DNA of 64,000 nt, taken from the NCBI RefSeq assembly GCF_010093025.1, contig NZ_CP048114.1, forward strand, positions 3,658,001-3,722,000. The letters run 5' to 3'. This stretch comes from Edaphobacter sp. 12200R-103. Its GTDB lineage: Bacteria; Acidobacteriota; Terriglobia; Terriglobales; Acidobacteriaceae. The position numbers and the translations under genes are program-made. The notes beneath the pieces were generated by a model. That model worked only from the letters and a program-made list of their open reading frames with translations. It was not told where the DNA came from and ran no database searches. The stretch's first letter is position 1, and every line of letters starts with the position of its first letter. Below are positions 39,600-48,737 of the stretch, in pieces.

Positions 39600-40600
39600 T
39601 GGACTTATTGCAGATTGCTTGCGCTCCTTTTCTGACCGGAGCTCTTACCGTTGCTGCTACCGCAGGCGTTGCCGATTTATTACACGATGGTCCCCTTTCC
39701 ACAGAGGACCTTGCGTCAGAGACAAATCTGCAGGCGCAGGTACTGCAACGTGTTTTGCAACTGCTCACGGCCGTGAATATCTTCGAGCGTTTGGATGACG
39801 ACCAATGGGGCAACAACGAAGCGTCCGAGCGGTTACGCACCGGGCATCCTGCGTCGGTCCGCTATTTCTGCATGCTTGCAGGGCATGAGTATGCCCGTTC
39901 GTTCACGGAGATTATGCATACGGCACGTACGGGTGAGTCGGCATTTCGCCACATTTATGGTGGTTCAATTTATAGCTACATGGATGCGAATCGTGCTGCC
40001 GGCGACATTTATGACAGGGCAATGGAAGACCTGGCGCGTCCGGTGGGAGCCCTGCTATCGAAACAGTACGATTTCAGTGGTGTGTCCACGCTTGTCGATG
40101 TGGGTGGCGGAAATGGGACCTTGCTCAAGGGGATTTTGCGCTCGGTTCCCGATGTGCAGGGCGTTTGTTTCGATCGGAAAGATGTCTGCGACCGGGCCCG
40201 CAGCAGGATGGCGGAGGTCGTTGAAAGCGATCTGGCCGAGCGCCTCAGTTTTGCCGAAGGCGACTTTTTTGCAGGTGTTCCTGCGGGAGCGGATGTTTAT
40301 CTTCTGAAAAATGTACTTCACAACTGGGCGGACGATAGCAGCGTAAAGATTCTTTCGTCCATCCGTTCCTCAATGAGGCCGGAAAGCCGCCTGCTGGTGC
40401 TTGAGCCCTTGATGCAGGAGGGCTCGGCGGATGTCGCGAGACGGATTGATGATTTGTTTCAGATGGTCGTCTGCGAACAGGGCACGACAGCACGTACGCA
40501 TCAGCAAATGGAAACTTTGCTGAAGAGTGCCGGACTGCAATCTATCCGGGCGCTGAATCTGCCCACAGGCCACACCGCGATGGTGAGTTGTGTTGGATAG
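39599..40600 (+). CDS. SAM-dependent O-methyltransferase, tailoring enzyme
   Basis: The 333-residue product has the two-part layout of small-molecule O-methyltransferases: an N-terminal dimerisation winged-helix domain (ATAGVADLLHDGPLSTEDLA) and a Rossmann domain with the SAM loop LVDVGGGNGTLLKGI, FDRKDVCDRA, SFAEGDFF and LLKNVLHNWADD, the usual catalytic His region. ATG 39599 overlaps the NRPS stop in TGATG, so it is coupled. It probably methylates a hydroxyl or carboxyl of the PKS–NRPS product. Confidence 0.93.
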   Translation: MDLLQIACAPFLTGALTVAATAGVADLLHDGPLSTEDLASETNLQAQVLQRVLQLLTAVNIFERLDDDQWGNNEASERLRTGHPASVRYFCMLAGHEYARSFTEIMHTARTGESAFRHIYGGSIYSYMDANRAAGDIYDRAMEDLARPVGALLSKQYDFSGVSTLVDVGGGNGTLLKGILRSVPDVQGVCFDRKDVCDRARSRMAEVVESDLAERLSFAEGDFFAGVPAGADVYLLKNVLHNWADDSSVKILSSIRSSMRPESRLLVLEPLMQEGSADVARRIDDLFQMVVCEQGTTARTHQQMETLLKSAGLQSIRALNLPTGHTAMVSCVG

Positions 40601-40670
40601 GGTATGTTAGGCTTTGAGTACGATCAAGACGTTCCGTCAGACTGATCGATGACCTGACAAATACTGGACG

Positions 40671-42764
40671 ATGACAGAGCAATACCAGACAGTCGAGGTT
40701 TCTGTTCGTTTTTCGTGCCCTGGGCGTGTCCGCTGGCGTGTTCCTGCGTGCCTTAATCGTCCTGACATCGCAGCGCGGATGGAGTCGCTTCTTCGTACGA
40801 GAGAGGGTGTCCATTCCGTCTCTGCAAATCCTGTTACAGGAAGCTTGCTCTTAATCTACGAAGCGCATTTCGGCGTTGCGCCGTTCCAGCGCTTTTTGGA
40901 ACAGATTCCTCTGGCATCGCTGGAATCCGATGCTTCTTCGAGTTCTACCGGGATTGCTGTATCGAAGCCGCGGTACAAGGCATCTGCGCAGCAGATCGTC
41001 GAGCTCACGAAGGGGTATTCGAAGTCTGCGGCGTCACTTTTGCTGATATCGATCGTCGATCGCATGTTCGAGGCGGCACCTTCGGCGATGATTGGAGCCG
41101 CGGGCGATATTGTGACTCGCCGGTCGGGCTCTCTGTTTGGAAAGCTGGGATTCAAGACTGTTCGTTCACAGCTATTTGCGCTCGGCGGAGTGAGTGCCGT
41201 GATCTGGGCACTTGATTCCGTCATGAGCTATTGGCATACGCGCGCTTCCGGCAAGTTAGCTCGAGAGATTCAGAACGACCTGCGTAACAAAGCTTACCGG
41301 CAGTTGCAGACGCTGGATATTTCGCAGCTTGAGGGACGGCCGGTAAGCGAATGGATTAGCCTGGTGCGCAGCGATACGGGCCGTATCGCCCACTTTATCG
41401 AAGAGGGCGTGGATCCCTTCGTTACGATGTTCACCAATGGATTGACGGTTGCGACGACTTTCCTGCTTCGTTCTCCAGCCCTGGCGGCGATTCAGATGGC
41501 AGGTTTGCCAATCCTCTACCTGGTATCTACAAAGCTGCTTGCACCTATCCGCGAACGGCAAGAGATTGCTCGCGACCGGGAAGATGATCTGAATGCGGCT
41601 GTACTGAATAACGTGAACGGGATTTCAACGATCACTAACTTCGGGCGACAGGACGCCGAAGCGGATCGCATTGCCTGTCTGGGCAAGAATTACATAGAAA
41701 GCGCAGACCATACGGCAAGCATCGCAGCGGCGTATGTGCCTTCGATTCAGATGGTCGTAGCTGGAGGTTTTGTATCCACATTGGTGTGGGGTGGCAACCT
41801 GGTGAATGCCGGTCGCCTCTCCAATACGTTTTACAACGTGATGGGCTTTGCCTGTCTACGATTGTTTAACGCGCTGGCTCGTCTCGGAATCAGTATTGAA
41901 CATTTCCAGCGCACTCGCGTGTCTTTCGACCGCCTGATTCATTTGCTGGAAATGCGGCCCCTGATCTGCAGCGGAGATGTTCCGCTACAGGTTGCTTCTG
42001 TTTCTGGCGACATTGTGTTTCAGAATGTCACTTTTCGCTATGTCCCCGAACGGGCCGCGCTTAACAAGGTCAACCTCCATATTGCTGCGGGGAAGACGAC
42101 TGCTATCGTCGGCCCGACAGGGGCAGGAAAGACGACTTTGCAGAAGTTACTGCTGCGTTTCTACGAACATGAATCAGGGACCATCCTGGTTGATGGCGAG
42201 GACATTCGCCAACTGAATACATTCGATCTTCGCAACGCAATTGCCACGGTGCCGCAACAGACATTTCTATTCGACGGCACGGTACGCGAAAATATCGCTT
42301 ATTCGCGTCCCGAGGCATCGCTGGAAGAGGTGGTGAGCGCAGCGCGGGCAGCGCAATGCGATGATTTTATTCGCGGCCTCAGTGAAGGTTACGAGACGCA
42401 GGTCGGGGAAAACGGCAACAAGCTGTCGGGAGGGCAGAAGCAACGTCTGGCGATTGCCCGCGCCGTGCTTGCGCGCCGGCCGATTATGTTCTTCGACGAG
42501 GCTACTTCGGCGATCGACTATGAGACTGAGGCTGCAATGCAGAAGTCGATGAGTTCCGTAGTCGCCAATCGAACCACCCTGGTCATCGCTCATCGTCTGT
42601 CCACAATACGAGATGCAGACATGATCTATGTGATGCAGGACGGTGTGGTCAGCGAGCAGGGAACGCATGATGCGTTGCTCGAAGCCAACGGACTTTATGC
42701 GGGGATGTGGCGCATCCAGACGGGCGAAGCAAACCGCCGCTTGGCCGCAGATAAGGTTGACTGA
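40671..42764 (+). CDS. ABC exporter with an N-terminal HMA-like domain
   Basis: The 697-residue half-transporter contains a type I membrane domain (about 120-420, with five to six helices and a coupling region QNDLRNKAYRQLQTLD) and a nucleotide-binding domain: Walker A GPTGAGKTT, LSGGQKQRLAIARA, Walker B IMFFDEATSAID and H-loop VIAHRLST. Before these, residues 10-65 (CPGRVRWRVPACLN, GVHSVSANPVTGSLLLIYE) resemble the HMA_2-type ferredoxin fold known from CtpI-like P-type ATPases. It lacks the CxxC metal site. The gene ends the left PKS operon and probably exports the product as a homodimer. The convergent GT gene starts 13 bases beyond its stop. Confidence 0.9.
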   Translation: MTEQYQTVEVSVRFSCPGRVRWRVPACLNRPDIAARMESLLRTREGVHSVSANPVTGSLLLIYEAHFGVAPFQRFLEQIPLASLESDASSSSTGIAVSKPRYKASAQQIVELTKGYSKSAASLLLISIVDRMFEAAPSAMIGAAGDIVTRRSGSLFGKLGFKTVRSQLFALGGVSAVIWALDSVMSYWHTRASGKLAREIQNDLRNKAYRQLQTLDISQLEGRPVSEWISLVRSDTGRIAHFIEEGVDPFVTMFTNGLTVATTFLLRSPALAAIQMAGLPILYLVSTKLLAPIRERQEIARDREDDLNAAVLNNVNGISTITNFGRQDAEADRIACLGKNYIESADHTASIAAAYVPSIQMVVAGGFVSTLVWGGNLVNAGRLSNTFYNVMGFACLRLFNALARLGISIEHFQRTRVSFDRLIHLLEMRPLICSGDVPLQVASVSGDIVFQNVTFRYVPERAALNKVNLHIAAGKTTAIVGPTGAGKTTLQKLLLRFYEHESGTILVDGEDIRQLNTFDLRNAIATVPQQTFLFDGTVRENIAYSRPEASLEEVVSAARAAQCDDFIRGLSEGYETQVGENGNKLSGGQKQRLAIARAVLARRPIMFFDEATSAIDYETEAAMQKSMSSVVANRTTLVIAHRLSTIRDADMIYVMQDGVVSEQGTHDALLEANGLYAGMWRIQTGEANRRLAADKVD

Positions 42765-42777
42765 TTCCTGGGGCAGT

Positions 42778-44088
42778 TTATGGCGCCGTCAACTCCGGCT
42801 TCAAAGAAGCCATCGTAAGCCTTCTTCGTGCGAGATAGGCTTCGATGACTTTTACTGCGGTGGCTACTCCGTCTTCGGTACTTACCTGGGCGCCTACATC
42901 GTGAGCACGGCTGCGAATCGTATCGCTTCCGGTGACGAGTTCGATAGCAGATGCCAATTCGATAGCGGTCATTGTCTTGGCTTGAATGGGATTTGAGCCA
43001 AGGCCTAATGCCGCAATGCGGTGTCCCCAGAAGGTCTGGTCGTAACCAAAGGGTGTGACAATCTGTGGCACTCCGGCGCGCAGGCATGCCCCGATTGTGC
43101 CGGACCCTCCGTGGTGAACTGCAGCAGAGACTCGCGGCAAGAGCCAGTCGTAAGGGACGCCCGGAGTGGAAAATACCGACTTTCCCAGGTTGACGTTCTT
43201 CAGGGCTCCCCACCCGGTTACCAGGATGCCGCGGCGTCCGGCCAATGCGAGTGCCTCTGCAACAAGTTTTGTGAGCCGCTGTGGCTCGCGACCAACATGA
43301 CTTCCAAAGCCGACAAGGACAGGGGCCTCTCCTGCGTCGAGAAACTCCTGTAGATCGGTGGATGCGGTGAACGTTGTTGACGGTGGCAGGTGCCAGAAGC
43401 CTGTGATCGACTGACCCTCATCCCAGTCTTGCGGTTTTGGCACCAGGACCTGGCTGAATCCGAAGAGATGAGGAAGCCTCCGTGTCGCCTGGTAACTCTC
43501 GACGAAGGACTGGCGAGGAAGTCCAAGGGTCTGTTCCCGCCATTCCTGTACGGAGTCGTCGCTGATGCGCATGAGCGGCAGTGCGCGACGCCAGGTGCGC
43601 AGGTTTGCATCGCTCGCCATGTCTGGTTTGGCGCCGCTGAAGAATGGATAGGGGAAGTCTCCCGTGGGAAACGCGGGAACAGGAATCATGCCCGCAACAA
43701 AACAGGGAACGCGTAAGAGTTCTGCGAGTGTTGCTCCGATATTAAGGTAGGGAAGGCAGACGATAGCTTCGGCATCGCGGCATGGCTCTACAATCTCACG
43801 CAGATGTTTGCGAAAGCCGATGGCCACGAAGGCCTTCCAGAATCGGCGGAAGTGGAAGGGGGAGCGATCCAGGCTTTCACGAAATGCGACTCCTGCCGGG
43901 CCGGCATGGAAGCGCTCAGAGTCACCGCTAAGCTGGTAAAACTCCAGGCCGGCCTTCCGCAGAACATCGGCAAATATCGCTTCGGTGGCAAAACGAACCG
44001 TGTGACCTGCCAGATGCAGTCCTGAGGCGAGCGCAATCAGGGGCTGGACGTCGCCTCGTGTTCCAACTGCGATGACGGTAATTTTCAT
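42778..44088 (-). CDS. GT1-type (macrolide/sterol UGT-like) glycosyltransferase
   Basis: The 436-residue GT-B enzyme starts MKITVIAVGTRGDVQPLIALASGL, the N-terminal signature of UGT/GT28-like enzymes that act on lipids and natural products. The C-terminal donor domain has VLVGFGSHVG, LPRVSAAVHHGGSGTIGACLRAGVPQIV and PFGYDQTFWGHRIAALGLG, matching the nucleotide-sugar binding motif. It likely transfers a (deoxy)sugar to the polyketide–peptide product. It is alone on the minus strand between the ABC exporter and the divergent small gene. Confidence 0.92.
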   Translation of the reverse strand: MKITVIAVGTRGDVQPLIALASGLHLAGHTVRFATEAIFADVLRKAGLEFYQLSGDSERFHAGPAGVAFRESLDRSPFHFRRFWKAFVAIGFRKHLREIVEPCRDAEAIVCLPYLNIGATLAELLRVPCFVAGMIPVPAFPTGDFPYPFFSGAKPDMASDANLRTWRRALPLMRISDDSVQEWREQTLGLPRQSFVESYQATRRLPHLFGFSQVLVPKPQDWDEGQSITGFWHLPPSTTFTASTDLQEFLDAGEAPVLVGFGSHVGREPQRLTKLVAEALALAGRRGILVTGWGALKNVNLGKSVFSTPGVPYDWLLPRVSAAVHHGGSGTIGACLRAGVPQIVTPFGYDQTFWGHRIAALGLGSNPIQAKTMTAIELASAIELVTGSDTIRSRAHDVGAQVSTEDGVATAVKVIEAYLARRRLTMASLKPELTAP

Positions 44089-44304
44089 AAAGTTTCTCTA
44101 GTAGGCAAGATGAAAAACGCGTCCATCCCAATGATGGCAGACCATCACCGGGAACATACCTCAGCTGTCTCAAATGAGTGACAGTGGGAGACATTTGGAG
44201 CATGCCCCATGTTACTGCAGCGGTTCTCGATTACGTCGCACGACCTCTGTCGACAGGTTGATTTGTCGTGAAATACTCGACTAGCCAGAGCCGGATTGAT
44301 TTTC

Positions 44305-44334
44305 TTGACCGGTCTTCTTTGCAGCTGTCATACT
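44305..44334 (+). promoter_or_regulatory. Candidate sigma-70-like promoter for the 44344 gene
   Basis: TTGACC at 44305-44310 and CATACT at 44329-44334 are separated by 18 bases. Transcription would begin next to the ATG at 44344, giving a very short or leaderless mRNA, which agrees with the lack of a ribosome site there. Unverified by motif statistics. Confidence 0.3.
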
Positions 44335-44343
44335 CAAGCTGGT

Positions 44344-44655
44344 ATGACGAAAAGGCTCATCGGCTTTGTCGCAGGCGCGGGATTTGGAGCAGCTTTAATC
44401 CTCAATAGCCGTGGGGTCAAACGTGGGCTAGCCAAAGCGGTGGTGAAGGGCAGTAAAGCGGCTACAATTGCTTCGCGTCACGTTATGCGAGTTTCTTCCG
44501 AGATGCTGGAAGACTTCCAGGATGCGCTTGCAGAAGCCCGTCTCGAGGAAGAAACCTGTCAATCGATAGATCCTGCGGAGATTCTGGCATCCCTGCGGGA
44601 TTTTCGTCAGGAATTAGATTCTGTGCAATCGACATCCAACCCTATCGTTCAATAA
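44344..44655 (+). CDS. DUF5132-like small protein
   Basis: The 103-residue product has an N-terminal hydrophobic Gly-rich helix (IGFVAGAGFGAALILNSR), then RGLAKAVVKGSKAATIASRHVMRVSSEMLEDFQDALAEARLEE, an amphipathic pattern like DUF5132 proteins. Those are commonly encoded beside HMA_2-containing transporters, and an HMA-bearing ABC exporter is two genes upstream here, which supports the assignment. The longer frame from 44296 adds a Cys-rich stretch and is less likely. The next gene begins 10 bases downstream. Confidence 0.65.
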   Translation: MTKRLIGFVAGAGFGAALILNSRGVKRGLAKAVVKGSKAATIASRHVMRVSSEMLEDFQDALAEARLEEETCQSIDPAEILASLRDFRQELDSVQSTSNPIVQ

Positions 44656-44665
44656 TCGTTCTCAT

Positions 44666-45667
44666 GTGAATGTGATCGATCCTTTCTCTAAAATCGTGTT
44701 CGGCATCTATCCTGGCGGCCCCGCAGGATCGAACAGTGGCTTGGCTGCGGGAAAGCCTGACGACCCCGCCAAGATCAATGAGGCTCTCGATCATCTACAG
44801 GGGAATGATCGCCGCCAGTTGCTGGTACGGGCTTATATGCCTTTTGTGGCGCATGATCGCAAGCTAGGAGTAAAGGCTACGCCTTCTTCTGCGAAACAAT
44901 ATTCTGACTACGATGTCAGCCGGCAAAAGATCAGTCAGCGAAAATTGGACCTTGTGCTGACCTTTGGGGACATGCAGGGAGACATCGAAGCATGGTCTCA
45001 GTTTGTCCGTAAAGCAATTCGTCTGAATGCGGACCAGTTGGGTAAGGTGCAGGTTACTGAAGAGCCCAATCTGGTATATCCGCCCGGAGATGGACGCTTT
45101 CCGCAGATAGCGGAAGCTGTCGTGGAAGGCGTGATTGCCGCTCGAGAACAGGTACAGCAGTTAGGGCTCGATGTACTGGTTGGCTTTAATGCCGTGCAGG
45201 CATATGAGAGCGTCGATCCTTTCTGGGAGCGGCTGGACGCATGTGCTTCAGACAGATTCAGGCAGTCTCTTGACTATGTTGGGGTCGATCTTTTTCCGGA
45301 TGTCTTCAAACCGTTGGGCGATGTCACGATGGAAGAAGCAGTGCTGTATGGACTGTCCAGCTTTCGACATCAGCTTGAGGCGATCAAGCTTGCTGCGTCT
45401 ATTCCGATCCACGTAACCGAACATGGATGGCCTACGAGCCTCGAGCGTTCCTATGATCACCAGGCCAGAGTCCTGGATGAAACGGTGAGAACCATTGCGA
45501 AGTACCAGAGGGAGTTCCTCGTTTCGCACTATGAGTTCTTCTCTCTTCGAGACGCCGACTCCTACAATCCAGGAATCTTCTTCCAGTTTGGGCTGCTGCG
45601 CGACGATTACAGCCCGAAGCCAGCCTTCGAGGTCTTTCGTCAGCTTATTGCGGAGTTCGGCGCGTGA
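44666..45667 (+). CDS. Glycoside hydrolase-like TIM-barrel protein (clan GH-A type)
   Basis: The 333-residue product starts at GTG 44666. The barrel shows an acid/base candidate in QVTEEPNLVYPP (Glu after beta-4) and a nucleophile candidate in PIHVTEHGWPT (Glu after beta-7), the GH-A pattern. The C-terminal part, SHYEFFSLRDADSYNPGIFFQFGLLRDDYSPKPAFEVF, is characteristic of this hydrolase group. There is no signal peptide, so it acts in the cytoplasm or is exported by another route. Its cluster position suggests trimming of a glycosylated intermediate or reactivation of a glycosylated product. The substrate is unknown. Confidence 0.75.
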   Translation: MNVIDPFSKIVFGIYPGGPAGSNSGLAAGKPDDPAKINEALDHLQGNDRRQLLVRAYMPFVAHDRKLGVKATPSSAKQYSDYDVSRQKISQRKLDLVLTFGDMQGDIEAWSQFVRKAIRLNADQLGKVQVTEEPNLVYPPGDGRFPQIAEAVVEGVIAAREQVQQLGLDVLVGFNAVQAYESVDPFWERLDACASDRFRQSLDYVGVDLFPDVFKPLGDVTMEEAVLYGLSSFRHQLEAIKLAASIPIHVTEHGWPTSLERSYDHQARVLDETVRTIAKYQREFLVSHYEFFSLRDADSYNPGIFFQFGLLRDDYSPKPAFEVFRQLIAEFGA

Positions 45668-45687
45668 GAAGCATTGGGGAAAGATCA

Positions 45688-46683
45688 CTAGCCATCTTCA
45701 CGCCTGGCAGCGAAATACTCACACACCTTCCTATGCAGTTCCGGTTTGTCGCTGCTCCATTGCCAGCACTGGTTTGAATCCAGAACGATGTCGGCTTCAG
45801 GATCAAAACCGGCCTCCGTCAAAATATGCAGCCGACTGGCATACTGCCGGTTCCGGTCGTCTCCGTGCCAAAGATGAAAGACACGTCCCGGAGTCCAGGA
45901 GTAGCTTTCCGCGACATCGTCGAAGACACTTTTGGCCCAGTTGCAGTAGTCGCGAGCAAGCTCTGTGGAGCAGTGTTTCCCCAGCCACTCACGGACTGTC
46001 CATGTCTCGGCTGACCGGGAGATGGCCCAAAACATAGCCAGGTCAGCGCTTCCAAGGATGAAGCGATCATAGAATCCGTGTCTGGCCAGTAGAGAGCGTC
46101 GGGCTGTCCAGGCAAAGCCCGGATGCCCCAGGCCCAGCTCGGGTTTTGACATCCGCAGGTTGGCAGCACCTTTGCGTGTGGCGGAAATTGCCTCCGGCTG
46201 GTCCGCGGCAGTAAGCGACTGGATGCCTCGTGCCAGCCAGCAGGCAGTCTCGAAGGGTTGAACGACGACGTATTTATTCAATATGGCCGAGGTGTCGCTT
46301 ACCCAGGCTTCATTTTCGAAGAGAATGTCGGCGTCGAGCCAGGCTACTTTGTCACAGCAGGGAGGCAGTGCCTCGAGCGCAATGTTCAACAGTCGTTCTT
46401 TCTGCCACAACACGCTCGTGGAACGCAGACGAATAACTTTATCTGCTATTTCCTTACGTACAAGAAAGGGCTGGTCATAGAAGGCCAATTCGATGACCAG
46501 CAGTTTAAGTCCCTGTCGTCGAACTCTTTCGCAGAACACCTCCAGGTGGTTGTAGCGGTTTTGATAGCCTGCGGGATTGAAGCTGACGGTGATCCCCCAC
46601 ATCTCGCCTGGAAGTTCCGCCGGCTGTATTGGGTTTACGCGGCTTCGCAACGGTAAATCTGTCGACGATTGCAGAGATGTCAT
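45688..46683 (-). CDS. GT-A fold glycosyltransferase
   Basis: The 331-residue product has a GT2-like nucleotide-binding half: MWGITVSFNPAGYQNRYNHLEVF, LKLLVIELAF, and a DxD-type metal motif in KVAWLDADILF. The acceptor half contains LGLGHPGFAWTARRSLLARHGFYD and a late VFHLWHGDDRNRQY. No membrane segments. It overlaps the upstream PPTase–GT4 gene by four bases and is the last gene of that leftward operon. Confidence 0.8.
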   Translation of the reverse strand: MTSLQSSTDLPLRSRVNPIQPAELPGEMWGITVSFNPAGYQNRYNHLEVFCERVRRQGLKLLVIELAFYDQPFLVRKEIADKVIRLRSTSVLWQKERLLNIALEALPPCCDKVAWLDADILFENEAWVSDTSAILNKYVVVQPFETACWLARGIQSLTAADQPEAISATRKGAANLRMSKPELGLGHPGFAWTARRSLLARHGFYDRFILGSADLAMFWAISRSAETWTVREWLGKHCSTELARDYCNWAKSVFDDVAESYSWTPGRVFHLWHGDDRNRQYASRLHILTEAGFDPEADIVLDSNQCWQWSSDKPELHRKVCEYFAARREDG

Positions 46684-48737
46684 TGCGCGGCTCCCTCACT
46701 CGCACGAAGCGCGAGAGATTGATGGAGGTCAATCCATCGTTGTCGTTCCTGCTCCGGGCTATATTTTCCGCCGAGTAAAGTTGCCTGGGAAGCGATCGCC
46801 TTCGCTAGTTCGTCATTCTCCAGAACAGAGCGGATGGCCCTTCCCAGAGCCAAAGGGTCGCCGTGTGGAACCAGCAGGGCATCCTTGCCGTGGGTAAACA
46901 CCTCCGGGATGCCGCCAACCGCAGTTGCCACAATCGGTACACCAGTGGCGGCCGCTTCCAGCAATGCATTTGGCATGCCTTCCATTGCGGAAGACTGGAC
47001 GTAGACACGCATCCGATTGAGTTGAAGCACTGCATCTCGATGCGGCAGGGGCCCCGTCAACTCAAACTGTCGTCGCAGCCCAAATTCCTCAATGAGCGTT
47101 TTGGTCCAGCTCTCCTCACTTGCGTCATAGAAGTTTCCAACCAGTAGAAGACGTTCTGCTGCCGGGCGTGCATGTTGGAAGGCACGCACCAGAAGTGGAA
47201 TATCCTTTACCTGTCTGAGTTTTCCACTGGTGCCCACTACACCCGCATTCTCTCGGGTAAGCTCCCAGGTTCGGGGCAAGTCGGGCCAGCTATTGCGGAT
47301 GACCGAAGAGCGTGCCGCAATATCGGCCTCTTTATTCATCTGGTCGAGGTACATCTGGTTGACGGAGGTGATCCAGTCCGCCTCGCGCAAGGCCTGGAGC
47401 AGAGGTGGCCGCATGAGTGGGTGAAGAACGAGTGTGCTTGCGTCTGTTCCGCGAATGCTTGCGATTACGGAACGACGCCGACCTAACTTCTGAGATCGAG
47501 CCGGCGCCAGGCAAGGGAGCGCGGAGGGCAGGAAAAAGCCATGGAAGAGGTCGAAGGAGATCTCATGATCCAATCGCTTCACCGCCCGGTGGAGAGACAT
47601 TCGCGTCTCCAACTCGTGCCGGCCTCGGTCGACGCGATGGACTGTGCAGCCGTCTTCGACGCTACTGCGTAAAGTCTCACCGTTCGGCAGAGTATCCGGG
47701 ACAACAACATGCACCTCGAAACCAGCGTCCCTGAGAAAGCCGACAACACGTCGACTGGAGACGGCTAACCCGCTTAATGTCGGAGGAAATTCCTCAGTTA
47801 CAAAACAGATCGATGTAGTGTCGGACTGGTGACGATCCATTGGTTTGCTTTCAGGTGAGACCATTTGGGGAACTCGATGCAGTGGATCTCCGGTTCGATG
47901 GGAAATGCCGGTTGTTTGGTTCTCGTTGATGCAAGGAGAGAGAGAGAGCGGGAATATTTCGAGACCGTTTTGAAGTATCCGTGGAGAGTTTACCGATTCA
48001 ACCGCTATAGCGAGCCGCAGGTTCTTTTCGGGGGCCAAAACTGCAAACTTCCATCCGTCGGGTTTAGCTCCGGCAGGAGCCTGGATACAAATCGGGCCTG
48101 AATCTTTTATGGCGACTAAAGTCCTTTGAAGTTGTTCTGATATACCTACCCCGAGGCCTTTCAGAAGCGCTTCTTTCAATGTCCATAGCTCAATAAAACG
48201 GACGGCGCCCTCGTGGGGAGAAAGTATTTTCAGGGCTGAGGTCTCTTGGACGTGAAAGAAGTGTTCGGCAATCTCAATAAACTTTGTCTCCGGGTGGATG
48301 CGTTCGACGTCCAACCCAACCCGGACGGAGGAGATCGCACAGGCGACAAATCCCCTTGTATGTGAAAGGTTGAACTCGATCACCTCTTCTGCAGCCGACG
48401 TTCGGCTCAGGGCTGGTTTGCCCCTGGAGCCGGTCTCGAAACGCCACTCTTCTGGCAGGCGCCTGGGAAGATAAGCAGAGAGTGACCGGCGCAGCAGGGC
48501 GTGCGCAGCAACGAAGTCACGCCGATCCTCTTTGAAGCGGAGGCGATCACAGCGTTCACGCTCCTCTTCAGATAGAATCCCCATGGAATCGTGGAAAGTA
48601 TCTTCCGATAACGCTTCAGTATTTTGCGAATAGAGGTGAACAGTAGGGATGTTCCTGTCGAGGGTAGTACGAGATTTGCTTGCAATCCTCCCCAACGTCC
48701 TATCGATCACCATGGAAAGCTCCGTTCGCTGATTCAA
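46680..48737 (-). CDS. Fusion of Sfp-type phosphopantetheinyl transferase and GT4 glycosyltransferase
   Basis: The single open frame encodes 685 residues. Residues about 30-250 are an Sfp-type PPTase: SEEERERCDRLRFKEDRRDFVAAHALLR, FNLSHTRGFVACAIS, the metal motif GLDVERI and WTLKEALLKGLG. Residues about 308-680 are a GT-B glycosyltransferase of family 4: CFVTEEFPPTLSGLAVSSRRV, GTSGKLRQVKDIPLLVRAF and the EMP-type MEGMPNALLEAAATGVPIVAT. A 55-residue linker of random-looking composition joins them. The PPTase would activate the carrier domains; the GT would add a sugar. No internal ribosome site is visible before Met 292 or 300. The gene overlaps both neighbours by four bases. Confidence 0.9.
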   Translation of the reverse strand: MNQRTELSMVIDRTLGRIASKSRTTLDRNIPTVHLYSQNTEALSEDTFHDSMGILSEEERERCDRLRFKEDRRDFVAAHALLRRSLSAYLPRRLPEEWRFETGSRGKPALSRTSAAEEVIEFNLSHTRGFVACAISSVRVGLDVERIHPETKFIEIAEHFFHVQETSALKILSPHEGAVRFIELWTLKEALLKGLGVGISEQLQRTLVAIKDSGPICIQAPAGAKPDGWKFAVLAPEKNLRLAIAVESVNSPRILQNGLEIFPLSLSPCINENQTTGISHRTGDPLHRVPQMVSPESKPMDRHQSDTTSICFVTEEFPPTLSGLAVSSRRVVGFLRDAGFEVHVVVPDTLPNGETLRSSVEDGCTVHRVDRGRHELETRMSLHRAVKRLDHEISFDLFHGFFLPSALPCLAPARSQKLGRRRSVIASIRGTDASTLVLHPLMRPPLLQALREADWITSVNQMYLDQMNKEADIAARSSVIRNSWPDLPRTWELTRENAGVVGTSGKLRQVKDIPLLVRAFQHARPAAERLLLVGNFYDASEESWTKTLIEEFGLRRQFELTGPLPHRDAVLQLNRMRVYVQSSAMEGMPNALLEAAATGVPIVATAVGGIPEVFTHGKDALLVPHGDPLALGRAIRSVLENDELAKAIASQATLLGGKYSPEQERQRWIDLHQSLALRASEGAAQ

